DNA from: Pseudomonas mosselii
GTDB taxonomy: Bacteria > Pseudomonadota > Gammaproteobacteria > Pseudomonadales > Pseudomonadaceae
Reading direction: 5' to 3'
DNA length: 38,556 nt
NCBI RefSeq assembly: GCF_003205295.1
Contig: NZ_QJRP01000041.1
Span: 1 to 38,556, forward strand
How positions within the stretch are numbered: position 1 is the stretch's first letter; every line of letters begins with the position of its first letter. Positions 1 through 9,151 of this stretch are shown here, piece after piece. Both the position numbers and the translations under genes were made by a program. Under the pieces are notes generated by a model, which saw only the letters and a program-made list of their open reading frames with translations, was not told where the DNA came from and ran no database searches.

Positions 1-3000
1 CGGAGGTGTACATGATGTACGCCGCGCTGCCGGCGTCCACCGCCAGGCCCAGCGGCGCATCGGCGTAACCGCTCAGGTCGAGGCGGTCGAGTTCGACTCG
101 GCGTGCGCCGTCCACCTGCGGCTGGTCACTGTGGGTCAGCACCAACCGCGCCTGGCTGTCGGCCACCATGAACGCCTGGCGCTCGGCCGGGGCATTGCCG
201 TCCAGCGGCACGAACACCGCCGCGCATTTGCTTACGGCCAGCTGGGCCGCCAGCAGATCGAACGAACGTGGCAGCAGCAAGGCTACCCGGTCCCCCGCCC
301 TCACACCCTGTTCGAGCAGGTAATAGGCCATGCGATTGGCATCGGCCTCGAGTTGGGCGAAGGTCCAGCGATGCTGGCCCTGGACCACCGCCAGCGCATC
401 TGGTGAGTTCGTGGCCTGGACTTCGAACAACCGGTGCACGGCCAGGTCATGCGGATACTCCCGCGCCGTGACGTTGAACTGCCGCAACACGCGCTCGCGC
501 TCCGCCTCCGGCAGGCAGTGCAGGCTGTTCAGCGCGCTCATCGGCGCCTGTTCCAACGCAGTGACCAGTTGCAACAGCGCCGAGCGCAGCAGCTGGCAGA
601 CCCGCCCACCATCCACCGGCGCCACGGCCTGCACCGTCAGCCTGAAATCATTACCGTAGTCATCGACGCTGACCACCAGCGGATAGTTGCTGCGCTCCTG
701 GGCGGTCAGCAGCTCGATCCCCGCCCAGGCTGGACCGTGTTCGGGTTGACCGGCACTATGGCGATAGTTCAACAAGCTGGTGAACAACGCCTGGGACGCC
801 GGCACGCCGCTGCAACGCTGGGCCAGGGCCAGGGACGCCTGCTCGTGGGCCAGCAGGCGCGCCAGGCGCTGGTGGGTCAGACGCACGCCATCGGCTGCGC
901 CCGCAGCCCCCACGCTGACCCTCAGCGGCAAGGTGTTGATGAACATGCCCAGCGCCCGGTCGGCGCCCTCGCCGCCCTGCAGGCGACCGAGCAGCACGGT
1001 ACCGAACACCACGTCCTCGCGACCGGACAGCTGCGCCAGCACTTGGCCCCAGGCCTGGTGCACCAGGCTGGCGACACTGACCCCGAGCGCCCTGGCCTGG
1101 CCACGCAGGCGAGCGCCCAGTTCCGGCTCCAACGGCTGGCGGCTTTCACCGACCAGGCCCGTATCGACCTGGGCCTCGCGCAAACCGAACACCTCGGTCG
1201 GCTCGTCGATATCGCCCAGCAGGTCACGGAACAGCGCCTCGTCTGCCTGCGGGTCGGCGCCCAGACGCGCCTGGGCCACGTAGTTGCGATACGGCACGCT
1301 GTCCGGCAGCGCCGTCTGCCCTTGCAACAAGGCACCGACCTCGGCCACCAGCTGTTCCACGGCGGTGTGGTCGAGCAAGATATGGTGCAGCAGCAAGGTC
1401 GCCTCCAGGCGCCCCGCCTGGACCTGCCTGCTCAGGCGTAGCAACGGCGCCTGTCCCAGGTCGAGTCGCAGCGTGTCCAGCGCCGGGCTCGGCACCAGCG
1501 GCGCCTCGCGCCAGACTACCTGCACGGCCTCGTCGAGGCCCTGCCAGTGCAGGCTGGTGCGCAGGATGTCGTGGCGGGCGATGACCTGGTTCAGCGCCGC
1601 AACGAACGCGTCCAGCTCGGTCTGGCCGGCAAACGCGAAACGCGCCTGCACCACGTAGGGGTCGGCGCCTTCGCTGGCCAGGTGATGGTAAAGAATGCCC
1701 TGCTGTAACGGCGCCAAGCCATAGATATCCTGGACATTGGCCACGCCACCGGGGATCTGTCGCACCAGCGTATTGATGGCGTCCTGGTCGAGGCTGGCCA
1801 GGGGCAGCATGTCCGGGGTGATCCGCGTGCAACCGACGGGGATGCGGTTGGCCGGCACGGTGACAGTCGCCCGACCGCCCACCGACGCGGCCAGCGCCGC
1901 CAGCGTGGGCTGGCTGAACAGCACCCGCACATCAGCTTCCAGCGCCTGCTGGCGCATGCGCTCGACCAGACGCACCGCCAGCAGCGAATGGCCGCCCAGT
2001 TCGAAAAAGTTGTCGTCACGCCCCACCGCCTCGACACCGAGCAGATCCGTCCAGATCGCCGCCAGGACGGCCTCGACCGGCCCCTCGGGCGCCTGGTACT
2101 GGCGCGTCGGCGCTTCGGGTGTCGGCAGGGCCTTGCGGTCGACCTTGCCGTTGGGCGTCAACGGCATGGCCTCGAGGTGGATGAACAGCGCCGGCACCAT
2201 GTACTCGGGCAATTGGCCCAGCAGCGACTCGCGCAGTGCCTGCGCGGCCTGGGCCTGGCCGGTGTGGTAGGCCACCAGACGTGGGCCGCTGTGCGGGTGC
2301 TGGTGAACCAGCACCAGCGCCTCGCGCACGCCAGGCAGGCGGTTCAGGCAGGCCTCGATCTCGCCCGGTTCGATGCGCAGGCCGCGCAGCTTGACCTGAT
2401 GGTCGTTGCGACCGAGGAACGCCAGGCTGCCGTCGGCGGCCTGGCGCACCAGGTCGCCGCTGCGGTACAGACGCTCGCCCTTGGCGAACGGACTGGCGAT
2501 GAAGCGTTCGGCCTGTTGCTCCGGCAACCCCAGGTAGCCACGCGCCACCCCGGCGCCGCCGATATGCAGTTGGCCGGCGACGCCCCAGGGTACCGGTTGG
2601 TCGTGGGCATCGAGGACGTACAGGCGGGTGTTGTCGATGGGTCGGCCGATCGGCAACGCGCCAGGTGGAATCGGTTGTCCGGGATCCAGGGTCCAGACGC
2701 TGCAGTCGACCGTGGTTTCGGTGGGGCCGTAGACGTTGTGCAGGCGCACCTGCGGCAAACGCTGGCGAACCTGTCGAGCCAGGGCCTCGGTCAGTTCGCC
2801 GCCACCACAGACGATATCGGTCAGGCTGGTGCACTGCGCGCTGCGTGCCTGCTCGACGAACTGCTGCAACAGCGCGGGCACGAACTGCACCACGCTGACC
2901 TGCCGTTCGATGATCTCCCGCGCGACATAATCCGCGTCGCGCTGGCCGTCCGCTCGCGCCAGCACCAGACGCAACCCGCTGCCCAGCGGCCAGAACAGCT

Positions 3001-5230
3001 CCCATACCGAGGCGTCGAAACTGATCGGCGTCTTGTGCAGCAGCGCGCCGCCGGCGCGGGTCGGGCACAGCCCCGCGGCCCAGCGCACCAGGTTGACCAC
3101 GCTGCGGTGCTCGACCATCACCCCCTTTGGCGTGCCAGTGGAGCCAGAGGTGTAGATCACATAGGCCAGGTGCCGTGGGGTGAGCCCGGTCACCCGTGGG
3201 CAGGTGGCAGGCAAGGCTTCCCAGGTCGGCTGGTCGAGGTCGACCTGCGGCACCGCCACCTCGCCCGGTACCCCGCGGGTAGCGGAGTGAACCAGCACCG
3301 CCAGTGGCGCACTGTCTTCGAGCATATGACGGATGCGCCCGACCGGGTAACCCGGGTCAAGCGGCACGTAGGCACCACCGGCCTTGAGGATGGCCAGCAG
3401 ACCAACCACCATCGAAACGCCGCGCTCGACGCAGATCGCCACCCGGTCGTCGGGCTTCACCCCAAGCTCGATCAAATGATGAGCCAGGCGATTGGCCTGC
3501 TCATCGAGTTGGCGATAGCTCAGTCGCTCGCCATCGGTCTGCACCGCAATGGCTTCAGGGCGCAGTTGCGCCTGGTGTTCGAACAGGGCGTGCAGCGGCA
3601 GGTCCAGGTCATGGTCGACCACCGTGTCATTGCAGTCCACCAGCAGATGGCGACGTTCCTCAGCCGTCAGTACCGGCAGGTCCAGCAATGGCCGCTCGGG
3701 CTGCTGCTCGAGTGCCTCCACCAGCCCTTCGAAGACTTGTCGCAGCTGCCCGCACAACCGCTCGGCGCCCCAGTCGGCGAGGGTCTGGACCGTCAGGCGC
3801 AGATCCTCGCCCAGGTCATCGACGGCCAGGCTCAAGGGATAGTTGGTGCGTTCCTCGGCCCCCACCACATCGATCCCCGGCGCCACCGCGATCACGTCGG
3901 CCGCGTCGCCCGCCGCGCTGTGGCGGTAGTTGAGCATGCTGTTGAACAGCGGCGTCGGCGCCACCACGCCGCTGCAGCGCTGGGCAAGGGCCAGGGGCGC
4001 CTGCTCATGGCCGAGCAACGCCGTCAGTTGTCGATGGGTGACCAGCAGCGCCTCACGCACACCCTGCCCGTGCAGGTCGACACGCAAAGGCAGGGTGTTG
4101 ATGAACATCCCCAGGGCCTGTTCGCCACCCTCGCCCGCCGCCATGCGCCCGAGCAGCACGCTGCCGAACACCACCGACTCGCGTCCGGACAGCGCTCCCA
4201 GCAGGCGCGCCAGCCCCAGGTGCATGATGCTGGCCGGGCTCACCCCAAGCAGCCGTGCCTGGGCCCGCAAGCGCTGGCTGAGGCTGGAAGCCAGGGTCAG
4301 ACGGGCTTCGTCCATGGACTGACCAGCGACCTCCTGAACGCCGAAAGCCAGGGTCGGTTCGTCGATATCGGCGAGCATGGCGCCAAAGAAGGCCTCGTGG
4401 GCCTGTTCATCCTGGGCCTGCCGGCTTCTGGCGAGCAGGTCGCGGAACGGCACCGGGGCCGGCAGTCGCGCCCTCTCACCCGCCAGGTAGGCCTGGATCT
4501 CGCGGCGCACGATGTCCAGCCCGGTGTGATCCATGACGGTGTGGTGGAACAGCAGCAAGGCCAGTACTTCGCCGTCGCGAGCCTGGGCATGCACCAGGCG
4601 CAGTAGCGGCGCCTGGCCAAGGTCCATGCGGTAGTGATGAGTGTCGAAGCGCGCCCGCAGCTGACCCAGCACCTCCTCGTCGCCGTTCGGTTCGACCGCC
4701 TCGCAGACCAGCGGCGCCCTGCGCCACACCACCTGCAGCGGCTGGTCCAGGTACTCCCAGGCCAGCGCCGTGCGCAGGATGTCATGGCGCTGGATTACCC
4801 AGTCGAGCGCCTCGGCGAACGCCTGCAGGCGCGCGGGGCTGGCGAAGCGCAGTTGCGCCTGCAGCACATAGGGGTCGCCGTCGGCCGCCGTGAGGTGGTG
4901 GTAGAGCATGCCCTCCTGCAGCGGCGCCAGCGGGTAGATGTCCTGCAGATTGGCCGCGCCGCCGGGTACCGTGGCGACAATCCGGTCAATGGCCGCCTGG
5001 TCGAGGCCGGCCAGGGGCAACATCTGCGGCGTAATGCGCAACGCCGGGCTCAACCAGCCATGATCCAGGCCGGCGAGCATCTCCAGCAGCGCCGGCTTGT
5101 GGGCCGCCAACGCGTCCCACAGGGCGTCATCGAGCGTGTCTTCATCGCCTTCGACGATCAGGTCGGCCTCCTCGCGCTGGAGTCGGATCGCACGGGTGGA
5201 GAGCGCTGCCATGAGTTCGCTGAAGAGCAT
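1..5230 (-). CDS. Non-ribosomal peptide synthetase, 5' portion (TubC dock-C-A-PCP-C-A...), truncated by window edge
   Basis: The reading frame is open for 1743 codons from ATG at 5230 (AGGA nine bases upstream) to base 1. Residues 1-55 (LFSELMAALSTRAIRLQ... then LWDALAAHKPALLEML) resemble the TubC N-terminal docking domain, which accepts an intermediate from a partner synthetase. Condensation domain 1 begins near residue 70 (DIYPLAPLQEGMLYHHL about residue 100; catalytic HHTVMDH about 228). Adenylation domain 1 spans about 545-1020 (YVIYTSGSTGTPKG, FDASVWE, NVYGPTETT, YRSGDL, NGKVDR). The carrier domain has DNFFELGGHSLLAV with phosphopantetheine Ser1082. Condensation domain 2 (DIYGLAPLQQGILYHHL; HHILLDH about 1285) and the start of adenylation domain 2, up to AAYIMYTSG, follow. 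Both condensation motifs carry H where HHxxxDG has G, which is common in Pseudomonas NRPSs. By eye the A1 specificity positions read about D-A-W-F-V-G-V-V-D, which I do not assign to a substrate. The product is unknown. Confidence 0.95.
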   Translation of the reverse strand, partial: MLFSELMAALSTRAIRLQREEADLIVEGDEDTLDDALWDALAAHKPALLEMLAGLDHGWLSPALRITPQMLPLAGLDQAAIDRIVATVPGGAANLQDIYPLAPLQEGMLYHHLTAADGDPYVLQAQLRFASPARLQAFAEALDWVIQRHDILRTALAWEYLDQPLQVVWRRAPLVCEAVEPNGDEEVLGQLRARFDTHHYRMDLGQAPLLRLVHAQARDGEVLALLLFHHTVMDHTGLDIVRREIQAYLAGERARLPAPVPFRDLLARSRQAQDEQAHEAFFGAMLADIDEPTLAFGVQEVAGQSMDEARLTLASSLSQRLRAQARLLGVSPASIMHLGLARLLGALSGRESVVFGSVLLGRMAAGEGGEQALGMFINTLPLRVDLHGQGVREALLVTHRQLTALLGHEQAPLALAQRCSGVVAPTPLFNSMLNYRHSAAGDAADVIAVAPGIDVVGAEERTNYPLSLAVDDLGEDLRLTVQTLADWGAERLCGQLRQVFEGLVEALEQQPERPLLDLPVLTAEERRHLLVDCNDTVVDHDLDLPLHALFEHQAQLRPEAIAVQTDGERLSYRQLDEQANRLAHHLIELGVKPDDRVAICVERGVSMVVGLLAILKAGGAYVPLDPGYPVGRIRHMLEDSAPLAVLVHSATRGVPGEVAVPQVDLDQPTWEALPATCPRVTGLTPRHLAYVIYTSGSTGTPKGVMVEHRSVVNLVRWAAGLCPTRAGGALLHKTPISFDASVWELFWPLGSGLRLVLARADGQRDADYVAREIIERQVSVVQFVPALLQQFVEQARSAQCTSLTDIVCGGGELTEALARQVRQRLPQVRLHNVYGPTETTVDCSVWTLDPGQPIPPGALPIGRPIDNTRLYVLDAHDQPVPWGVAGQLHIGGAGVARGYLGLPEQQAERFIASPFAKGERLYRSGDLVRQAADGSLAFLGRNDHQVKLRGLRIEPGEIEACLNRLPGVREALVLVHQHPHSGPRLVAYHTGQAQAAQALRESLLGQLPEYMVPALFIHLEAMPLTPNGKVDRKALPTPEAPTRQYQAPEGPVEAVLAAIWTDLLGVEAVGRDDNFFELGGHSLLAVRLVERMRQQALEADVRVLFSQPTLAALAASVGGRATVTVPANRIPVGCTRITPDMLPLASLDQDAINTLVRQIPGGVANVQDIYGLAPLQQGILYHHLASEGADPYVVQARFAFAGQTELDAFVAALNQVIARHDILRTSLHWQGLDEAVQVVWREAPLVPSPALDTLRLDLGQAPLLRLSRQVQAGRLEATLLLHHILLDHTAVEQLVAEVGALLQGQTALPDSVPYRNYVAQARLGADPQADEALFRDLLGDIDEPTEVFGLREAQVDTGLVGESRQPLEPELGARLRGQARALGVSVASLVHQAWGQVLAQLSGREDVVFGTVLLGRLQGGEGADRALGMFINTLPLRVSVGAAGAADGVRLTHQRLARLLAHEQASLALAQRCSGVPASQALFTSLLNYRHSAGQPEHGPAWAGIELLTAQERSNYPLVVSVDDYGNDFRLTVQAVAPVDGGRVCQLLRSALLQLVTALEQAPMSALNSLHCLPEAERERVLRQFNVTAREYPHDLAVHRLFEVQATNSPDALAVVQGQHRWTFAQLEADANRMAYYLLEQGVRAGDRVALLLPRSFDLLAAQLAVSKCAAVFVPLDGNAPAERQAFMVADSQARLVLTHSDQPQVDGARRVELDRLDLSGYADAPLGLAVDAGSAAYIMYTS

Positions 5231-5439
5231 TGGTGAGCATCCTGCTTTAGCCAGTCGGAAATGCTCGGAACGCTAATGGATCGTGGGGGCGCGGGCTGAC
5301 ATGGGAAGGGGGGACAACGGCAGGCCGGCAGGTACTCGGCAGGGGCGTCGCCGCGCCTGGGAGATCGAGCGCTGCCCGATCATTGCAATTACCCCCCGCC
5401 TGCCCCAAGCTCTGCCGTACCGCCATCACGGACCGCCAG

Positions 5440-6495
5440 ATGCAACGACGCCACCTTCTCCTGATCGCCCTGCTGCTTCTGCTGGTGCTGCCCATCGCGA
5501 TCGGCTACCTGTGGCGTGACCAGCAGCCTGCGGCGCCCAGCCTGCCAGCGCACAGCTACGCCAAGGCACTGCGCCAGGCCCATGACGGGCTGCCGGGCGC
5601 CGCCAGGGTGCTCTACCAGCAGTTGCAACGCGACGACCTGCCACCGATCCGACGCGCCGCGCTGTATGCCGAACTGCCCAACTATCCGTCGCCACTCGCA
5701 CTGAAGCTGGCCCAGCAGGACCTGGAACACGCCGACCCGCTGGTTCGCCGCGCCGCCATCGCCAGCATCCACCGCCTGCTGCCCGCCGCCCAGCGCAGCC
5801 TGGTACTGGGTCCGCTCCTGGAGGATGACGAGCAAAGCGTACGCTTCGCCGCGGTCGACGCCCTGCTCGGCCTCGACCCCGACGCCATCGGTCTGTACTT
5901 CGGGCCCTTGCAGGACGCCTTGGAACAGTACGAGCAGACCCTGGAACAACAGCCCGACGACGCCGCGGCCCAGGTTCACCTGGCCCGCCTGTACATGCAT
6001 GAGCAGGCCTACGATGCCGCCGCCAGGGCCCTGCAGCGCAGCCTGGCGGTGGCCCCCGAAGGCTTGGACGCCTTGGCCACCCAGGTACGCCTGCTGGAAC
6101 AACAAGGCCGTCACGACGCCTCCCGCGAAGTGCTGGCCAAGGCCCTGGCGCTGCGCCCGGACTCGGCGTTCCTGCAATATGAGCTGGGGCTGTGGCTGAC
6201 CCGCCACGAGCAACAGGAATACGCCTTGCTCGCCTTGGCACGCGCGGTCGAACTGGAACCGGAAAACAACGACTATCGCTACACCCTGGCCGTCACCCTG
6301 CACCAGCTTGAACAGGTAGACGCCGCGCAGAAACAGTTGGAGACCGTGCTCAATCGCCAGCCGGCCAACCGCCGGGCTCGGGTATTGCTGATCGAGTACT
6401 GGAAGGAAACCGGCCAATTGCAGAATGTCCAGGTCCTGCTGGCCGAGTTGGAGCGGCAGAACCCGGACGACCCTTTCCTGCAGCAAGGGCTCTGA
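5440..6495 (+). CDS. Membrane-anchored HEAT/TPR-repeat protein
   Basis: This 351-residue protein has an N-terminal hydrophobic segment (residues 5-24, LLLIALLLLLVLPIAIGYLW) that should act as a signal anchor, leaving the rest periplasmic. Residues about 75-145 look like HEAT-type paired helices (PLVRRAAIASIHRLL, QSVRFAAVDALLGL). From about 150 to the end there are tandem tetratricopeptide repeats (DDAAAQVHLARLYMHEQAYDAA; ENNDYRYTLAVTLHQLEQVDAA), indicating a protein-protein scaffold. The start at 5440 was chosen because the hydrophobic segment follows directly. A longer TTG-started reading from 5383 adds a proline- and cysteine-rich stretch that does not look like protein. The gene is divergent from the NRPS with about 209 bases between them and convergent with the sensor kinase. 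Partners and function are unknown; similar HEAT-TPR tails occur on multihaem cytochrome-associated proteins, but no CxxCH motif is present here. Confidence 0.85.
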   Translation: MQRRHLLLIALLLLLVLPIAIGYLWRDQQPAAPSLPAHSYAKALRQAHDGLPGAARVLYQQLQRDDLPPIRRAALYAELPNYPSPLALKLAQQDLEHADPLVRRAAIASIHRLLPAAQRSLVLGPLLEDDEQSVRFAAVDALLGLDPDAIGLYFGPLQDALEQYEQTLEQQPDDAAAQVHLARLYMHEQAYDAAARALQRSLAVAPEGLDALATQVRLLEQQGRHDASREVLAKALALRPDSAFLQYELGLWLTRHEQQEYALLALARAVELEPENNDYRYTLAVTLHQLEQVDAAQKQLETVLNRQPANRRARVLLIEYWKETGQLQNVQVLLAELERQNPDDPFLQQGL

Positions 6496-6503
6496 CGATA
6501 GCC

Positions 6504-8567
6504 TCAGGCCTGCAACATACGCTGAACCTGCGTGACCAGCGTCTGCAACGAGAACGGCTTGAACATCAGCGCCGTGCCCGGTTCGTCGAGCAATGCCTGC
6601 TCGACCGGGTCACTGGTGAAGCCGGTGATGAACAGGATCTTCTGTTCCGGCTTCATCATGCGCAGTGCCTTGGCCACCTGGCGTCCACTGAAGCCTCCTG
6701 GCAAACCGATATCGGTAATCACCAGATCGAACGGAGCGCCCCGCCTGAACTCTGCCAGCGCGCCATTGCCATCGGCCACGTCGCACACCTCGAAGCCGCA
6801 CTCAACCAAGGCCTCCTTCATCAGGCCGCGCAGGCTGACTTCGTCATCGACCAATAGCAAGCGCATGCCCTGGACTTGAAGCGGCACCATGTCCAACTTG
6901 ACGGCCTCAGGCTGCGGCCCCGAATGGCGCGGGAACATCAACACCACCCGGGTGCCCTGCTCCAGGGTCGATTCGATCCACACCTGCCCTCCAGACTGGT
7001 GCACGAAACCGTGGACCATGGGCAGCCCAAGCCCCGAACCCTGCCCCAAAGGCTTGGTGGTGAAGAACGGCTCGAAGGCCCTGGCTACCTCATTGCGCGA
7101 CATGCCGTGGCCATTGTCCTCGATGTGCAACATGACGTAGTCGCCTGCCGGCAGGCTTGCCGGCCCTCCTTCATTCAACACCAAGCGCTCGTTGCAAGTC
7201 CTGATCGTCACGGTGCCCTTGCCCAGACAGGCATCCCTGGCATTGCTGCACAGGTGCAGGAGGGCGTTGCGCAACTGATCGGGATCGACCTGCAACAGCC
7301 AGGGCGCGACGTCCAACTGCCACTCCAGGCGCATCTCGGCGCCGAGGGTCTGACGCAACATCGGTTCCGCCTCCTGCAGCAGGCGGTTGATGTTCAGGGG
7401 ATTGGGCGACAATGGCTGGCTGCGGGCAAAAGCCAGCAGGTTCTGGGTCAGGCCGATGGCGCGCTGGGCACACTCCCGAGCCAGTTGCACGTACTCCTCG
7501 ACACGCTCCATCCGCCCCTGTGCCAGTCGCCGTTCGAGCAGTTCCAGGCTGCTACCGACACCGGACAGCACGTTGTTCATTTCGTGCGCCAGTCCACCCG
7601 CCACCTTTACCACGCTTTCCATGCGCTGGCCTTCCCGCACCGCGGCATCGGCCAGGCGCTGGACCGCATGGCGGTCCTCGGTGATGTCCCGCCCTACCAG
7701 TGCAGGCAGCGCTTCATTGGCGACACCCGTCCAGCGGAACCAGCAATAATGGCCTTCGTTGTGGCGAAGCCGCGCGTCGAACGCCGTCATGCCCTGTCCC
7801 TGCAAAAGCGCCGTCAACGCCAGTTGGGCTTCGGTACGATCGGCGGGGTGAAACAGTTCGGGCAGCGGCAGCTTCAGGTGTGATGCATTACACCAGCCCA
7901 GCAGGCGCTGCCAGGCCGGATTGGCCGAGCGCACGCGCAGATCGCTGTCGAGCATCAACATCACATCGGGCGACAGTTGCCAGATATGTTCAGGATCGCT
8001 CAGGTACTGATCCAGGCGCGCCTCGAAGGAAAGGGCCAATTCGCGCCATTCACGACCGGTCTCCACACTGGCGGTGGTCTCGATCAGGGCGTGAAGGAAA
8101 CCGGCGACCTCGCCCTGGTCGTCACGGATCGGCGAATAACAACCCGTCACCCAGGCCGTCGCCATGAAGCCTGCTCGATTGACAGGCAGTGGCGCGTCTT
8201 CGATCAGGCTGCCCTGTCCCTCGAGCACCTTGAATACCGCCGCGCCCATGTCCTCCCAGTTATGTGCCCAGAGCGCGTCGAAGGCGCGGCCCTGATGGCC
8301 AGTGCTACCGCCCAGCAGCACCTGGTAGGGTTCATTGTGTATGACCGTCAGTGCCGGGCCCCAGACCAGCGCACAGGGGAACGGCGACAGCAGCATCATA
8401 TCGACGGCGACGCGCAGGGTGGGTGGCCAGGATGTCAGCGCTCCCAGCGATGTCGCGCTCCAGTCGAGGTTGCCAATGACATCCCCCATCGAAGCCAGAG
8501 GACTCGCCGGGGGTGCCAGGTGAATGACCTGGACATCCCCGCCGGCGACATTCAGGTCAGCGGCCAA
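6504..8567 (-). CDS. Hybrid sensor histidine kinase with C-terminal receiver domain
   Basis: This is a soluble PAS-type hybrid kinase of up to 687 residues with no transmembrane segment, so it probably senses a cytoplasmic cue. Residues 28-165 form a PAS-like input (DWSATSLGALTSWPPTLR), and about 190-300 a second PAS. HisKA carries the phospho-acceptor H328 in GGLAHEMNNVLSG. The HATPase has N442 (SNARDA), D484 (DNGHGM) and the GSGLGL lid at 510-515. The receiver domain (567-687) has D575/D576, phospho-acceptor D619 (VITDIGLPGG) and K670. The longest start is a TTG at 8567, inside the last codons of the cytosine deaminase gene (overlap 11 bases), which suggests translational coupling. An ATG at 8489 (MGDVIGNLDW) is the main alternative and would lose only the first 26 residues. 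Cognate output regulator and signal are not evident from the neighbourhood. Confidence 0.92.
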   Translation of the reverse strand: MAADLNVAGGDVQVIHLAPPASPLASMGDVIGNLDWSATSLGALTSWPPTLRVAVDMMLLSPFPCALVWGPALTVIHNEPYQVLLGGSTGHQGRAFDALWAHNWEDMGAAVFKVLEGQGSLIEDAPLPVNRAGFMATAWVTGCYSPIRDDQGEVAGFLHALIETTASVETGREWRELALSFEARLDQYLSDPEHIWQLSPDVMLMLDSDLRVRSANPAWQRLLGWCNASHLKLPLPELFHPADRTEAQLALTALLQGQGMTAFDARLRHNEGHYCWFRWTGVANEALPALVGRDITEDRHAVQRLADAAVREGQRMESVVKVAGGLAHEMNNVLSGVGSSLELLERRLAQGRMERVEEYVQLARECAQRAIGLTQNLLAFARSQPLSPNPLNINRLLQEAEPMLRQTLGAEMRLEWQLDVAPWLLQVDPDQLRNALLHLCSNARDACLGKGTVTIRTCNERLVLNEGGPASLPAGDYVMLHIEDNGHGMSRNEVARAFEPFFTTKPLGQGSGLGLPMVHGFVHQSGGQVWIESTLEQGTRVVLMFPRHSGPQPEAVKLDMVPLQVQGMRLLLVDDEVSLRGLMKEALVECGFEVCDVADGNGALAEFRRGAPFDLVITDIGLPGGFSGRQVAKALRMMKPEQKILFITGFTSDPVEQALLDEPGTALMFKPFSLQTLVTQVQRMLQA

Positions 8568-9006
8568 TATCTTCGTCCCACAGCTCGGGCTTTTCCTCGA
8601 TGAACCGGCGCATCAACGCCTTGCAGGCCTCATCGTCGTGTACCTCCAGGCGCACGCCCCGGCTGCCGAGCAGTTGCTCCTCCCCCATGAACGTGGTGTT
8701 TTCACCGATGACCACATGCTTGATGCCATACAGCAGGATAGCGCCGCTGCACATCGCGCAAGGCGACAAGGTGGTATAGAGGGTGGACTCCTGGTACACC
8801 CGGGCCGGCTGTCGGCCGGCATTTTCCAGGGCATCCATCTCGCCATGCAGGATGGCGCTGCCATTCTGCACCCGGCGATTGTGTCCGCGGCCGATGATCC
8901 TGCCATCGTGCACCAATACCGAGCCGATCGGGATCCCCCCCTCCTCGAGCCCCTTGCAGGCCTCGTCGATGGCGGCCTGCAGGAAAGCGCAAGTGTCCTG
9001 TTCCAT
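8557..9006 (-). CDS. Cytosine deaminase, yeast FCY1-type (cytidine deaminase superfamily)
   Basis: A 149-residue zinc deaminase predicted to convert cytosine to uracil and ammonia for pyrimidine salvage. The zinc site is H54-x-E56 (LHGEMDALEN) and PC83-AM-C86 (SPCAMCSGAI). The similarity to yeast FCY1 as I recall it is striking along the whole length: GRGHNRRVQNGSAILHGE, STLYTTLSPCAMC, LLYGIKHVVIGEN and a C-terminus ending KPELWDEDIGR. W143 and D146 sit with the same spacing as the yeast substrate-binding Trp152 and Asp155. This distinguishes it from TadA tRNA adenosine deaminases and guanine deaminases. ATG at 9006 has GGGGAG six bases upstream. The 3' end overlaps the start of the sensor kinase gene, so the two are probably co-transcribed. 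Substrate is inferred from residue pattern; a related aminohydrolase activity is possible. Confidence 0.87.
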   Translation of the reverse strand: MEQDTCAFLQAAIDEACKGLEEGGIPIGSVLVHDGRIIGRGHNRRVQNGSAILHGEMDALENAGRQPARVYQESTLYTTLSPCAMCSGAILLYGIKHVVIGENTTFMGEEQLLGSRGVRLEVHDDEACKALMRRFIEEKPELWDEDIGR

Positions 9007-9151
9007 GGTTTCTCCCCGGTAATACGTCGGTTCTGCAGGAGACTAGCACAGCGCCAGCCGCCATGGCGCATTGCGTGGCGGGGGCTATGCTGATAGGGCT
9101 TTCGATGTTGCTGGCCAACCGTTCTTCCATGGATTCGACGGGCATGCGCAC

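Noticed and set aside
1988..4606. 872-codon open frame on the plus strand across the NRPS
   Set aside because: It lies antisense to clear C, A and PCP domain motifs on the minus strand; its protein is Q/H/R-rich low-complexity sequence typical of GC-rich shadow frames.
5389..6486. 365-codon minus-strand frame opposite the TPR protein
   Set aside because: Antisense shadow; the plus-strand product has a signal anchor and TPR periodicity, the minus one has neither.
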